Positions 42,670 to 51,311 of a stretch of 64,000 nucleotides of DNA are shown here, in pieces; the stretch's first letter is position 1; the number at the start of each line of letters is the position of its first letter. A program made the translations under genes and the position numbers. The notes beneath the pieces were generated by a model, which worked only from the letters and a program-made list of their open reading frames with translations, was not told where the DNA came from and ran no database searches. This stretch comes from Streptomyces sp. ADI96-02 (GTDB lineage Bacteria; Actinomycetota; Actinomycetes; Streptomycetales; Streptomycetaceae): positions 6,645,070 to 6,709,069 of the forward strand of contig NZ_ML123034.1 in NCBI RefSeq assembly GCF_003846185.1, given 5' to 3'.

Positions 42670-43986
42670 TCAGCCGAACAGCGGCTCGGCCAGGAGGAAG
42701 ACGTTGAGGCCGCAGATGAGTGCGACGGCGGCGACCGCGGTGATGGTCGTGCGCGGCCGGTTGACCAGGGCGCCCATGAGCTTCCTCCTGCTGGTGAAGA
42801 TGATCAGAGGGACCAGCGCGAAGGGGATGCCGAAGGACAGGGCGGCCTGACTGAGGATCAGCGCCCTGGTGGGTTCCACACCGACCAGCAGGATGCCCAC
42901 CGCGGGAAGCATGGTGGCCGCCCGTCGCACGATCAGGGGGATCCGGCGGCGCAGGAAGCCTTCCATGATGATCTGTCCGGCGTAGGTTCCGACGCTCGAC
43001 GAGGCCAGCCCGGCGACGAGCAGCGCCACGGCGAAAGTGATCGCGGCTGTGGGTCCCAGGAGCGAGCCCAGTGCGCTGTGCGCCTCGTGGAGGGTGTCCG
43101 TGCCGGTGTGACCGTCGCGGTGGAAGACGGCGGCGGCGACCACGAGCATCGTCATGTTGGCCAGGCCGGCGAAGGACAGCGCGACCACGATTTCGCGGCG
43201 GGTGTGGCGCAGCGCCTTGCCTTGGCGCGCGGGGTCACTGGCCGTGGACCGGGTGAGGGCCGAGTGCAAGTAGATCACGTGCGGCATGACTGTGGCGCCT
43301 ACGATGCCTGAGGCGAGCAGGACGCTCTCCGTTCCGGCGAATCCGGGTAGCAGACCTGCTGCTGCCTCGCGTGACGGGCCGGCACCGATCGCCTGGTAGA
43401 GAAATCCGCTCAGGACGACCAGGAGCATGCCGGCCAGCACCATCTCGAAGTGATGCCTGCCCCGGGGGGCGAGCACCAGAAGGAGGACGGAGACGGCCGC
43501 GGTGATGAGAACGCCGGGGATCAGCGGGACGCCGAACAGCAGACTCAGGGCGACGGCCCCGCCGATCAGCTCCGCCAGATCAGTGGCGATGGCTACGATC
43601 TCAGCCTGGACCCAGAGCAGCAGAGTGAGCGGACGCCCACATGTGTCGCGGCACAGCTCTGGCAGGCTCCGCCCGGTCGCCATGCCCAGTTTCGCGGACA
43701 GGTACTGGACGAACATGGCGACGACGTTGGCGACGACGATCACCCAGAGCAGCTGGTACCCGTAGGCGGCTCCCGCAGCCGTGTTGGTGGCGAAGTTTCC
43801 CGGGTCGACGTACGCCATGGAGACGACGAAGGCCGGGCCGAAGAAGGCGGCCCGTCGTGCCCATCTGCCGACCGAACGGGGGAGCGGAGGCAGCCCGTTC
43901 TGCTGCCTCGGGGTGCCGGGCACCGCCCCGGATGGGGCGACGAGGTTCGTCCCAGCGGCGTGGTCTGTCATGTCGGTATCGGTCAC
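42670..43986 (-). CDS. NRAMP-family divalent metal transporter
   Basis: A 438-residue membrane protein with 11 helices. DPGNFATN in helix 1 and GATVMPHVIYLHSA in helix 6 are the metal-binding motifs of NRAMP/MntH proteins, which import Mn(II) or other divalent metals with protons. The GTG at 43986 is preferred because it overlaps the stop of the preceding gene as GTGA; an ATG at 43971 is the alternative. It is the last gene of a three-gene set with a small membrane protein and a Tat-exported ferritin-like protein. A Nur-type box lies upstream of the set, so manganese, nickel or iron handling is likely. Confidence 0.9.
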   Translation of the reverse strand: MTDTDMTDHAAGTNLVAPSGAVPGTPRQQNGLPPLPRSVGRWARRAAFFGPAFVVSMAYVDPGNFATNTAAGAAYGYQLLWVIVVANVVAMFVQYLSAKLGMATGRSLPELCRDTCGRPLTLLLWVQAEIVAIATDLAELIGGAVALSLLFGVPLIPGVLITAAVSVLLLVLAPRGRHHFEMVLAGMLLVVLSGFLYQAIGAGPSREAAAGLLPGFAGTESVLLASGIVGATVMPHVIYLHSALTRSTASDPARQGKALRHTRREIVVALSFAGLANMTMLVVAAAVFHRDGHTGTDTLHEAHSALGSLLGPTAAITFAVALLVAGLASSSVGTYAGQIIMEGFLRRRIPLIVRRAATMLPAVGILLVGVEPTRALILSQAALSFGIPFALVPLIIFTSRRKLMGALVNRPRTTITAVAAVALICGLNVFLLAEPLFG

Positions 43987-44267
43987 GGCGTCGAAGGCTT
44001 CCGCCCGATCCGGGGGCCCTCTGCCCGCCGGGCCACCAGACGCCCCGCGGTGTACAGGCATACGAGGATGGCCAGGGCCTGTTGCTGAAACGTCCCGTAG
44101 GCGGCCGCAGCTACCAGGATCAGGAGATTGAGAGCAAGAAGAACTGCGGTGTTGAAGGACAAGCGATCCTCAGCGGAGAAGGCGACGGATGAGTCGGAAG
44201 CCGGGACAGCAGGTCCACGGTCCTGCTGTCCCGGCACGGTGCGTGTTGTCTCAGCGGCTTCCACCAC
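43983..44267 (-). CDS. Small two-helix membrane protein
   Basis: A predicted 94-residue protein with an N-terminal polar part and two hydrophobic segments (AVLLALNLLILVAAAAYG and ALAILVCLYTAG). It begins with GTG GTG at 44267, 17 bases inside the ferritin-like gene, and ends overlapping the NRAMP start, so it is translated between two metal genes. It has no recognised family. It may be an accessory subunit of the transporter. Confidence 0.65.
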   Translation of the reverse strand: MVEAAETTRTVPGQQDRGPAVPASDSSVAFSAEDRLSFNTAVLLALNLLILVAAAAYGTFQQQALAILVCLYTAGRLVARRAEGPRIGRKPSTP

Positions 44268-45213
44268 TGGTGCGGATGGAACCGTTGACCCCCACGGGGA
44301 AGAAACCGCCGGAGGTGGCCTTCTTCGGCGTCAGGTAGACGACGTTGAGCACCCGGTCGGCGCTGCGGCCGAAGGCCAGCCCGTTCTTGTCGGCGGGCAC
44401 GATGTTGGCTTTGCCGTTCCGTACGATGCCCTGGTCGTCGTCACTCCCGCCGTCAAGACTGTCCCGTGCGTCCGAGATCTTGCCGGCCTGATCCGCGAGG
44501 CCGCGTTCGAGCAAGGACACCCGGATGTTCGCGGCGTGGTACGCCTCGACCGCGAGAATGCCGGCGGCCGCACTGAGGTACGTCTTGTTGGTGATGAGAG
44601 GGGCCGCGCCCTTGTAGGCGGTGACGCCGACGTCCTCGAAGATGTAGGCCGCCAGCAGGAAGTTGTTGTCGTTGGCGTAGGGGTCGAAGGTCTCGTGCCG
44701 GCCGATGAGCCCCGCGGCGCGCGCGGCAGCGGTGAAGCTGCTCTGGATGTCGATCTGTGGCTGTGCGACGGTTGCCGAGCCCAATGCTCCGCGCAGGAAA
44801 GCGACGTGGTCCACTTCGTCGCGGGCGATCTCCTCGGCGTACTGACGTACCGCACGGGTACGGAAGTTGACCTTGCGTCCGCCGGTGACCGATCCTCGCT
44901 TGCCCTTACCGGTTGTCAGGTCGTCGGGAAGGCCGTGGCCGTATACGGCGTAGGAGTAGAACTGCGCCTCCAGATACTCCAGGTTGAGGGCGAAGTTGAG
45001 GATCGCGGAGTCGCTGGGCGCAGCAGAGTCGGCGCTCTCGGTGGAGGTCGTCGATTCGGCCGCGGTCGCGGTTCGCGTTGCGGCCGAGGTCAGCAGACCG
45101 GCGCCGACCACACCGAGGCCGGCCGTGCCGGCGCCCCTCATGAAGCGACGGCGGTCGACATCATTCTCGGCGCTACGGCTGATCAGTTCACGTACAAAGG
45201 GCTTGCCGAACAC
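44251..45213 (-). CDS. Tat-exported ferritin-like domain protein
   Basis: A 320-residue protein. Residues about 20-55 form a twin-arginine signal (DRRRFMRGAGTAGLG, then a hydrophobic stretch ending ATAAE), so it folds with its metal before export. The mature part has the four-helix pattern of ferritin-like / desiccation-related proteins, with NLEYLEAQFYSYA near 85, EIARDEVDHVAFLRGA near 138 and VEAYHAANIRVSLLE near 235, whose Glu and His residues would bind two metal ions. The GTG at 45213 was chosen because GGAAGGA lies seven bases before it. Family members bind iron or manganese; the role is not established. Confidence 0.87.
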   Translation of the reverse strand: MFGKPFVRELISRSAENDVDRRRFMRGAGTAGLGVVGAGLLTSAATRTATAAESTTSTESADSAAPSDSAILNFALNLEYLEAQFYSYAVYGHGLPDDLTTGKGKRGSVTGGRKVNFRTRAVRQYAEEIARDEVDHVAFLRGALGSATVAQPQIDIQSSFTAAARAAGLIGRHETFDPYANDNNFLLAAYIFEDVGVTAYKGAAPLITNKTYLSAAAGILAVEAYHAANIRVSLLERGLADQAGKISDARDSLDGGSDDDQGIVRNGKANIVPADKNGLAFGRSADRVLNVVYLTPKKATSGGFFPVGVNGSIRTSGGSR

Positions 45214-45542
45214 GGCGAAATCCTTCCGTTTGGTGATGCATGAGAGACATGAGAGCCAACGGCGTAGCGCCGTCGGCCGGCCGGTGCGAGCGGCGTGGGA
45301 GCCTCGACCATCCAGGTCGGCGAAACGTCCGATTTCGTCCCGCCGAGGCAGCTCCCTGCTTGTCTGTGCGGCCGAAGTGACCTGCCGCCCGCTGGGCGTG
45401 TCCCGCTGCCGCGAGGTGCCCGCCGAGACCCACGGCGCCGACACGTCGGCACCCGTGGCCCCGGCCGACCGCGAGCATCTCCGGGCGGTAGGAAACCCAT
45501 CCCGAACATGACTCATCACGGCAGCCATCGACACAGCATCAG

Positions 45543-45565
45543 CTATTGCAAATCGATTGCAATAG
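45543..45565. promoter_or_regulatory. Nur-type metal box (TTGCAA-N5-TTGCAA)
   Basis: A perfect 9-bp inverted repeat, CTATTGCAA and TTGCAATAG separated by five bases. The core TTGCAA-N5-TTGCAA is exactly the form reported for the binding site of Nur, the nickel-responsive Fur-family regulator of Streptomyces. It lies about 330 bases upstream of the ferritin-like start, in an AT-rich promoter-like stretch, and could also serve rightward transcription. Confidence 0.6.
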
Positions 45566-46296
45566 TCGAATTCCCCACAAGGTAGCGCATAGGCGGGCAA
45601 GTTGTGCAAGAAGGTGAGGTATCTGGTCTGGCCGGTCGTGGAGACCCCGAGTTGATGGGGACGTGCATGGTCGACGACTCCTCAGATCTCGGAGGTAACG
45701 AGGACTCACGCCCCTGGGGCACTGCGCTCCGCGGTTCATGAGCCGCCGACTCCCGCTTCTGTGCGCGCTTCGGCACCCTTGATTCGAGACTGGCCCCCCA
45801 CTGGATCGGTCGGACCGGTCGCAGCGCGAGGAATTGACTCCATCGGCCTAGCCATCGCCTGAATATGCCGCACAAGAGAACGAATCCAGCGCACGTGTCC
45901 GTTGCCTTTCGGAGGAGGTGCTTCGACGCGTGCGGAACCGGCACTTCGAGGGAGTGCGGCTCCGGATCAGGGGTCGGACCGACGCAGGGAGTCCGGCGGC
46001 GAAGCTTCGGGGCTCCTGGACGCCTGAGGCCGGTGGCTTCTTCGCACACCGGAGGTGGGGGCCCTGGGGGCTCTCCCTGCCCGGCAGATGGGCCCTGCCG
46101 GAGGCTGAGGACCGGCGGGCCCGCACCCGCATAGCGACGTTGGTTCGCCCCGAAAGACGGGTCGGCCGATTTCCGCGCGTAGGCCGGACAGCTGCGGGCC
46201 CGGCTCCCGTCCGCTCGGATGGAACTCCACGTCAATCGAGGCTTTGTTCGGTGTCAGTTCCCCGCTCCCGGCCAGCGCCCGTAGCCGAGATCGCAT
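45566..46296. other. Gene-poor interval before the DipZ-like pseudogene
   Basis: About 730 bases with no recognisable protein. A rightward frame from GTG 45918, preceded by GGAGGAGG, stays open for over 150 codons, but has no known domain and an irregular Arg-rich composition. It may be the decayed start of the operon that once held the DipZ-like gene. Confidence 0.35.
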
Positions 46297-47936
46297 GTGT
46301 CAGGAGGGCTGATCACCGCGGTGTCGCCCTGCATCCTGCCCGTCCTGCCGGTGGTGTTCCTGGCAGGCGGCACGGGCGACCATGGCCCGTGGCCCCGGCC
46401 TGCGGCAAGGGGACCGAGATCGGACACTCCCGCGTCTGAGGGCAGAGCGTCCAGTCCCCCTAACCGTCGTCCGTACGCAGTGGTCGCGGGCCTCGTGGCT
46501 GCTGGTCCTCACCGGGCTCGGCCTGATCTTCCCGCCCGCGGCGACCCGGTCGGCGACCCGGCGTCCCGCGAGAGCGAACACCAACAGAGGTACAGCGGTG
46601 CCGAGGGCGAAGGACAGCGTCAGAACCACGATGTCAGCGCTGATCTCGCCCCGGACCCCTGCAACGGTGATCGCGGCGAGGACGGGACCGGCGCACGGGA
46701 CGTACAGCAGGCCGAGTCCGAGTCCCAGGCCCAGGGCGAAGGCGCTGCCTGCCGTCGAAAGCCTGCTGGAGAAGCCCTTCGCCCGCATTCCGCAGCGCCT
46801 GTTCCGTAAACGCGCACGGGGACTCCGGATCCTGGCCGGATCTCTGATGATCATTCTCGCCCTGGGGCTCGCGTTCGACGTCACTGCCGCGACCCAGCGA
46901 TCCCTCCCGGACTGCACCTCCGGCGTTCAGAAGAAGATCGAGGACAGCGAAGCTGCGCGCCAGCACCTCTCCGGCCTCTACGACGACTCCAACAAAGAGC
47001 CCTCCCGCTGCGAGGACGGCGTCGACGAACTGCGCTCGTGCGGACAGGCTCCGCCGCTCGAAGGCATCGACTCCTGGTTCAACACCCCCGACAACGAGCC
47101 CGTCGACCACAAGGGCCTGCGCGGCAAAGTCAGCCTGGTCGACTTCTGGACCTACTCCTGCATCAACTGTCAGCGGGCAGTGCCGCATCTACGGGACTGG
47201 GACCGCGCCTCCCGTGACGCCGGACTGCGCATCGTCGGCGTGCCCTCGCCCGAGTTGGCCTTCGAGAAGAAGCGCGGCAATGTCATTTCCGGCGCCAAGA
47301 AGCTCGGTGTGACCCTGGCCCGTCGCCCTCGACAACGACCTCACCACCTGGGACAACTACCGCAACCGCTTCTGGCCTGCCAAGTACCTCGTCAACGCCA
47401 ACGGCACCGTCCGCTACTTCAAGTTCGGCGAAGGCCAGTACGACCAGACCGAGAAGATGATCCGGGCGGTGCTCAGGCAAGCAGACTCCACCGTCAGCCT
47501 CCCCGAGCCGACAGGCCGCACCATGGACGACCTGACCGCCGACCGGACTCCTGAGGCCTACCTGAGCAACCTGCGCATCCGCGGCTGCGTCGGCACTCCC
47601 CTGGTGGACGACAAGCCCACTGCCTACAGCTTCCCCCAGGGCTCGCTGCCGCTCGACAAGCTCTCCCTGGACGGTACCTGGACCGCCGGCTACGAGCACT
47701 TCGTCGCAGGCCCGGATGCTCGCCTCGCTTTCGCCTACCGCGCTAAGAACGCCAACCTTGTTCTCGCCGGCACCGGAAAAGTCACCGTCTTCGTGAACGG
47801 CGAGACCACCAGGACGATCGACGTTTCCGGATCGCCCACGCTGTACCGCCTGACGGATGACAGGAGCGCGCGCAACGCACACCTCGAACTGCGCCTCGAC
47901 GAGGGCCTACAAGCGTACGCCTTCACCTTCGGATAG
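46297..47936 (+). pseudogene. Scrambled DipZ-like gene (CcdA membrane domain plus thioredoxin domain)
   Basis: The intact protein would pass electrons from cytoplasmic thioredoxin across the membrane to an extracellular thioredoxin-like domain. The plus strand starts well, with GGLITAVSPCILPVLPVVFL. Then only fragments remain (RRPYAVVAGLV; LLVLTGLGLIFPP). The following CcdA half, with YVPCAGPVLAAI and FALAGRRVADRV, reads on the minus strand at 46537-46749. The plus strand resumes with LLEKPFARIPQRL and RILAG. From 46920 the thioredoxin part reads normally to WTYSCINCQR, and one extra base near 47313 shifts the frame before LDNDLTTWDNYRNRFW. The C-terminal domain then reaches the stop at 47936. 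The gene is broken by an inversion, deletion and frameshift. Confidence 0.8.
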
Positions 47937-48043
47937 TCCGGAACGCATGAGTCCGATCCTGGTCCGGCCCCGCACCCCCGGAGGGCGTGCCGAGTTGATG
48001 CTGCGGCAGGGGAGGATCCGGCACCGTTCTCGCCGTACATCCC

Positions 48044-48772
48044 TCATGGCAGCTTCGCGCCGCCGGGGGTGGCATAGACGACGAGGTTGTCCCGGTATTC
48101 GCCGCGGCTTCGGTCGTAGGCGCCCGAGCAGGTGATCAGGTGCAGGGCGGACGGCCCGCCGGTCGCATAGACCTGGCTGTCGGGGAAGGCGTCCTTCTCG
48201 TACTGGCGAAGCGCCCGGATCGTGAAGGCGATCGTGGACCCGTCGTCGCGCACCAGTGTGACCTTGTCGCCCGGGTCCAGCGTGGAGAGACCGTGGAAGG
48301 CTCCGGGGCCGGTTGCCGAGTCGACGTGGCCGACGACGATCGTCGCACCAGGGCCCCCGGGCCGAGGACCGTCACTCCACCACCCTATGCGTTCGGGTTC
48401 GTCGGGAACTCCGAGGCGGCCGTCCTGCTGGACTCGCAGGCTGATCAGGGGCTGGTCAAGCCCAAGGGCGGGTATGCGGATGCGGACAGGACGTGCAGGC
48501 GTCTGGTTGCCGGAGGCGGCAGCTTCAGCGGATCCCCGGTGAACCGGCATACTGCCTCTGTCTATTCGTACCGGTGCCTGCTCCGGGCCGGTTTCCAGGG
48601 CTGAGACGCCGACGCAGGCCAGAGCTACCCCAACGGCAAGAGAAGCCGCTCCTGCGGTTCTCCGCGTTCCGGGTATTCGCCTCGGCCGCGGGCGGCTTAT
48701 GCCTGTGCGTCGGCTCGGTCGTCCGACCCGCCCGCGGCCGGTCGGACGACCGGAGAAGAACGGGCTCTTCAT
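48044..48772 (-). CDS. Class F sortase
   Basis: A 242-residue membrane-anchored transpeptidase. Residues about 38-60 are a signal anchor (AGAASLAVGVALACVG). The catalytic set is GHVDS near 148 (His), LITCSGAYD near 213 (Cys) and the Arg in SRGEYRDNL. Class F sortases of actinomycetes join sorting-signal proteins to the cell wall. The ATG at 48772 overlaps the stop of the DUF4331 gene (ATGA), so the two are translated together and the DUF4331 protein may be a partner, although it has no LPxTG signal. Confidence 0.92.
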   Translation of the reverse strand: MKSPFFSGRPTGRGRVGRPSRRTGISRPRPRRIPGTRRTAGAASLAVGVALACVGVSALETGPEQAPVRIDRGSMPVHRGSAEAAASGNQTPARPVRIRIPALGLDQPLISLRVQQDGRLGVPDEPERIGWWSDGPRPGGPGATIVVGHVDSATGPGAFHGLSTLDPGDKVTLVRDDGSTIAFTIRALRQYEKDAFPDSQVYATGGPSALHLITCSGAYDRSRGEYRDNLVVYATPGGAKLP

Positions 48773-50433
48773 CCCTGGCCGGCGCCGCGTCGTCGGCGCA
48801 GGGCGAGCACTCCGGCAATGGCCAGGAGAGCCCCGCCGCCCAGGGTGGTGACGGGCACGACGGGGAAGCCGTCGCCGGAGGCGAGGCCGCCGAGGCCGGC
48901 GCCCACGCCGCCGTCGGGGTGGAGTGAGTCGGCCTGGTTGACGGCCGCGGTGTTGGGGAGCGCCACGTAGGGGAAGACGTCGCCGGGCTCGCGGTAGGGG
49001 GTGTCGACGGCGTCACCGGCGGCCAGGGCGGGCACGATCTTGCCGGTCTGCGCTGCGCCTTCGAGGGCCTGGAGCTCGATGTCGACGACGTCGTCGTTGA
49101 GGCGGCGGCCGTTGGGGAAGCCTGCCAGGTCCTTGCCGAGGACGCCGAGGCGGTTGGGCTTGGCGGCGGGCGGGACGGACATGTTCAGGCGCAGCATTTC
49201 CGAGGGGACGACCGCGGCCTTGTCGACGTCCTGGTTGAGGCGCTGCGAGTTGAGGTCCGCCTTGATGGGGCCGCACTCCTTGCAGATCCCGGTGAGAAAG
49301 ATCTCGACGAGGTCGTTGCGCGGGATGGCGGGGGCGGGGAGCTTGTAGATGTTCTGGATGAGCTTGGGGACGATGGGGTCCTTGACCTTGTCGACGACCG
49401 GGGTGACGGTGGCGTCCTTCTCCGGGCTGAGCGCGTTGAAGGCGTCCTTGTACTTCAGGGGCACTACGACTTCGTTGACGAGCGGGTTCCCGAGGCGGGA
49501 GACCTGCCGCCAGTCGTCGGTGTTTCCGTCCTCGGCGGGTGCCCCCGGTGCGTCCACCGCCTTCGCGTCCTCGTCGCCCTTGCTGTCCGTGCCCGTGATG
49601 TTCGCTCCTCGGCGGTCGGTGGTGGACCATACGCCGATGACCGGGTTGCGCTTGGCGTCGCCCTTGAGCGCCAGAGTCGACTTGGGCACCTGGACGGCAA
49701 GGGTGTTGATGTTGTAGCCGGCCAGCGTGTTGTGACCGGTCTCCGAAAGGTCGCCCCCGTACAGGAGGTCGAAGATCCTCAAGTCCAGGAAGAACGGGTC
49801 GGACGCCTGGCCGGCGAAGGCTGTCCCTCCGCCCGGCAGCGGAACCACGGCCTCCTTGCGCAGGGATGCGTAGTCGGGCATCGACGCCTTGCCGACGTTC
49901 GAGGGTGCGACGGGGGAGTCCTTGAGGAGCGTTTTGGTCTTTCCGCTGCTGTCGGTGGCCTTCAGGCTGTAGGTCTGCCGGAAGTTCAGGGCCTCGTCGT
50001 TCACCGACTTCACGACCCCCGTGTTGTAGAGGAACTGGTCGGCGCCGTCGCGGACGTGGTCGGTGAACTCCCACGTGTACGTCGTGTCCGGCTTGCCGTT
50101 GCCGTTCGCGTCGATCTTGATGTTGTAGCGGGCGTCCTGGGCGAACGGGTAGAAGTTCGGTCCGCCGTTGGGCTCCTGGAACGGAATCCAGTTCGCCACC
50201 AGGGTGACGGTGTCGGGCTTGTCCGGACTGGTGAAGGCGTAGACGTCGGTGTTGTCGGCCCTCGGGTCTCCGGCGATCATCGGCGCCTCACGGTGGCTGG
50301 AGGCCGAGCTGGAGGCGGGAGCGAGGCCGGTGACCGCTGCGGCGGTCAACAGGGCCAGCGCGCCGGTGGCGGCGAGCGCGCGCTCGGCCGGGTGGGAAGC
50401 AGAGCGTCGACGGAGCATGCGGGGAGAATGCAT
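48769..50433 (-). CDS. DUF4331 family exported protein
   Basis: A 554-residue exported protein. The N-terminus is a signal peptide (basic start, Ala/Leu-rich core ending near residue 46) followed by SSHREAPMIAGDPRADNTDVYAF shortened here to its key part HREAP and DNTDVYAF, the DUF4331 signature. The domain is repeated in two beta-rich halves; CKECGP near 385 is a notable cysteine pair. The C-terminus has a single hydrophobic helix followed by RRRR, as in wall or membrane-anchored proteins, but no LPxTG. Function unknown. The ATG at 50433 was chosen for the signal peptide; the frame is open a little further upstream. Confidence 0.9.
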   Translation of the reverse strand: MHSPRMLRRRSASHPAERALAATGALALLTAAAVTGLAPASSSASSHREAPMIAGDPRADNTDVYAFTSPDKPDTVTLVANWIPFQEPNGGPNFYPFAQDARYNIKIDANGNGKPDTTYTWEFTDHVRDGADQFLYNTGVVKSVNDEALNFRQTYSLKATDSSGKTKTLLKDSPVAPSNVGKASMPDYASLRKEAVVPLPGGGTAFAGQASDPFFLDLRIFDLLYGGDLSETGHNTLAGYNINTLAVQVPKSTLALKGDAKRNPVIGVWSTTDRRGANITGTDSKGDEDAKAVDAPGAPAEDGNTDDWRQVSRLGNPLVNEVVVPLKYKDAFNALSPEKDATVTPVVDKVKDPIVPKLIQNIYKLPAPAIPRNDLVEIFLTGICKECGPIKADLNSQRLNQDVDKAAVVPSEMLRLNMSVPPAAKPNRLGVLGKDLAGFPNGRRLNDDVVDIELQALEGAAQTGKIVPALAAGDAVDTPYREPGDVFPYVALPNTAAVNQADSLHPDGGVGAGLGGLASGDGFPVVPVTTLGGGALLAIAGVLALRRRRGAGQG

Positions 50434-50689
50434 GGGTGGTCCGTTTCCGGTGAGAGCCGCTTGCCCTCGGGAGTCCTGGCGGGGCGGCTGGGAGCTGAGG
50501 CTTCCCAGCGCCACACGGGCCGCGATTGGTCGCTCCGAGCGACGATCAGCGCGGAATGAATCCCATAATGTGACGTCGGGTTGTCATCAGGTCACCATGA
50601 GGCGTAGGGGCTCGCAACGACAGCGGGGCCGAACGGGGCCTCATCCGCCAGGTCCGGCAGTGGAACCGAGTGGGTCTTCGTCCGGGCCC
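50434..50689. other. Promoter region of the DUF4331-sortase operon
   Basis: The leftward promoter should lie here. TCGCT-N3-AGCGA at 50530-50542 is a short inverted repeat. No gene was found. Confidence 0.35.
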
Positions 50690-51196
50690 TCAGCACCGCG
50701 GGAGCTCACCTGCCGCCATGCCGGGCATCCCTTCGAGGGCGCGCCGGGTGCCGGGCCAGGCGGCGAGATGTGCGGCGACGACGGGATCGGTGCGTCCCAG
50801 AAACGCGAGGTGCCGGACCGCGTGGGACGCCACGTGCCCGATCGCCAGACCTGGCGGAGAGGGGGTGCCCGGGCTGGGAGAGCGGGCGATCACGGGCGGA
50901 TTCGGTAGCGGGGTCGCGGGGCTTTCCTGGTCGGGGTCCGGGTGCACGAGGTAGGTCAGGACGATCCGCCCGTCACCGGCGGCGCGCCAACTGGTGGAAT
51001 GCACCAGGTGTCGCTCGTCACCGTCATGCAGGCGGGCCAGGAGCCTGGCGCTTCGGTCGGGGCTGATGTTCGTGCCCAGCCCCCTCATCAGCCGGCGGTA
51101 GGCCAAGCCTCTGATCGGCTCGTGTCGCAGAATGAGCGCTTCGACGCACACCGGAGGCGATGCTGCATCGGGTGCGTCGCAAGGGGTGATCGTCAT
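50690..51196 (-). CDS. Conserved hypothetical protein
   Basis: A 168-residue protein without signal peptide or membrane helices. Features are SPDRSARLLARLHDGDERH near 45 and STSWRAAGDGRIVLTYLVHP near 68, then a Pro-rich linker and SHAVRHLAFLGRTDP near 127. This pattern resembles a hypothetical protein seen in many Streptomyces, but no function is known to me. The start at 51196 lies close to an AT-rich promoter carrying TTGCAA-like sites (51260-51288). Confidence 0.7.
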   Translation of the reverse strand: MTITPCDAPDAASPPVCVEALILRHEPIRGLAYRRLMRGLGTNISPDRSARLLARLHDGDERHLVHSTSWRAAGDGRIVLTYLVHPDPDQESPATPLPNPPVIARSPSPGTPSPPGLAIGHVASHAVRHLAFLGRTDPVVAAHLAAWPGTRRALEGMPGMAAGELPRC

Positions 51197-51259
51197 CGCG
51201 CATGACTCCAGCGTCGGCGGGACGGGCCGGTGATCAGGGGGCTTTCGTCCTGCCTACCT

Positions 51260-51288
51260 TATTGCAATGTATGAGTAATTGCGCAATT
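51260..51288. promoter_or_regulatory. AT-rich palindromic site, TTGCAA-like
   Basis: TTGCAA at 51262-51267 is followed by the perfect 12-base palindrome AATTGCGCAATT at 51277-51288. Spacing does not match a perfect Nur box, but the half-site is the same as that at 45543. It lies 64-92 bases upstream of the start at 51196, the right place for an operator. Confidence 0.35.
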
Positions 51289-51311
51289 CGGGCATGAGGG
51301 AGGGTGGCGCT

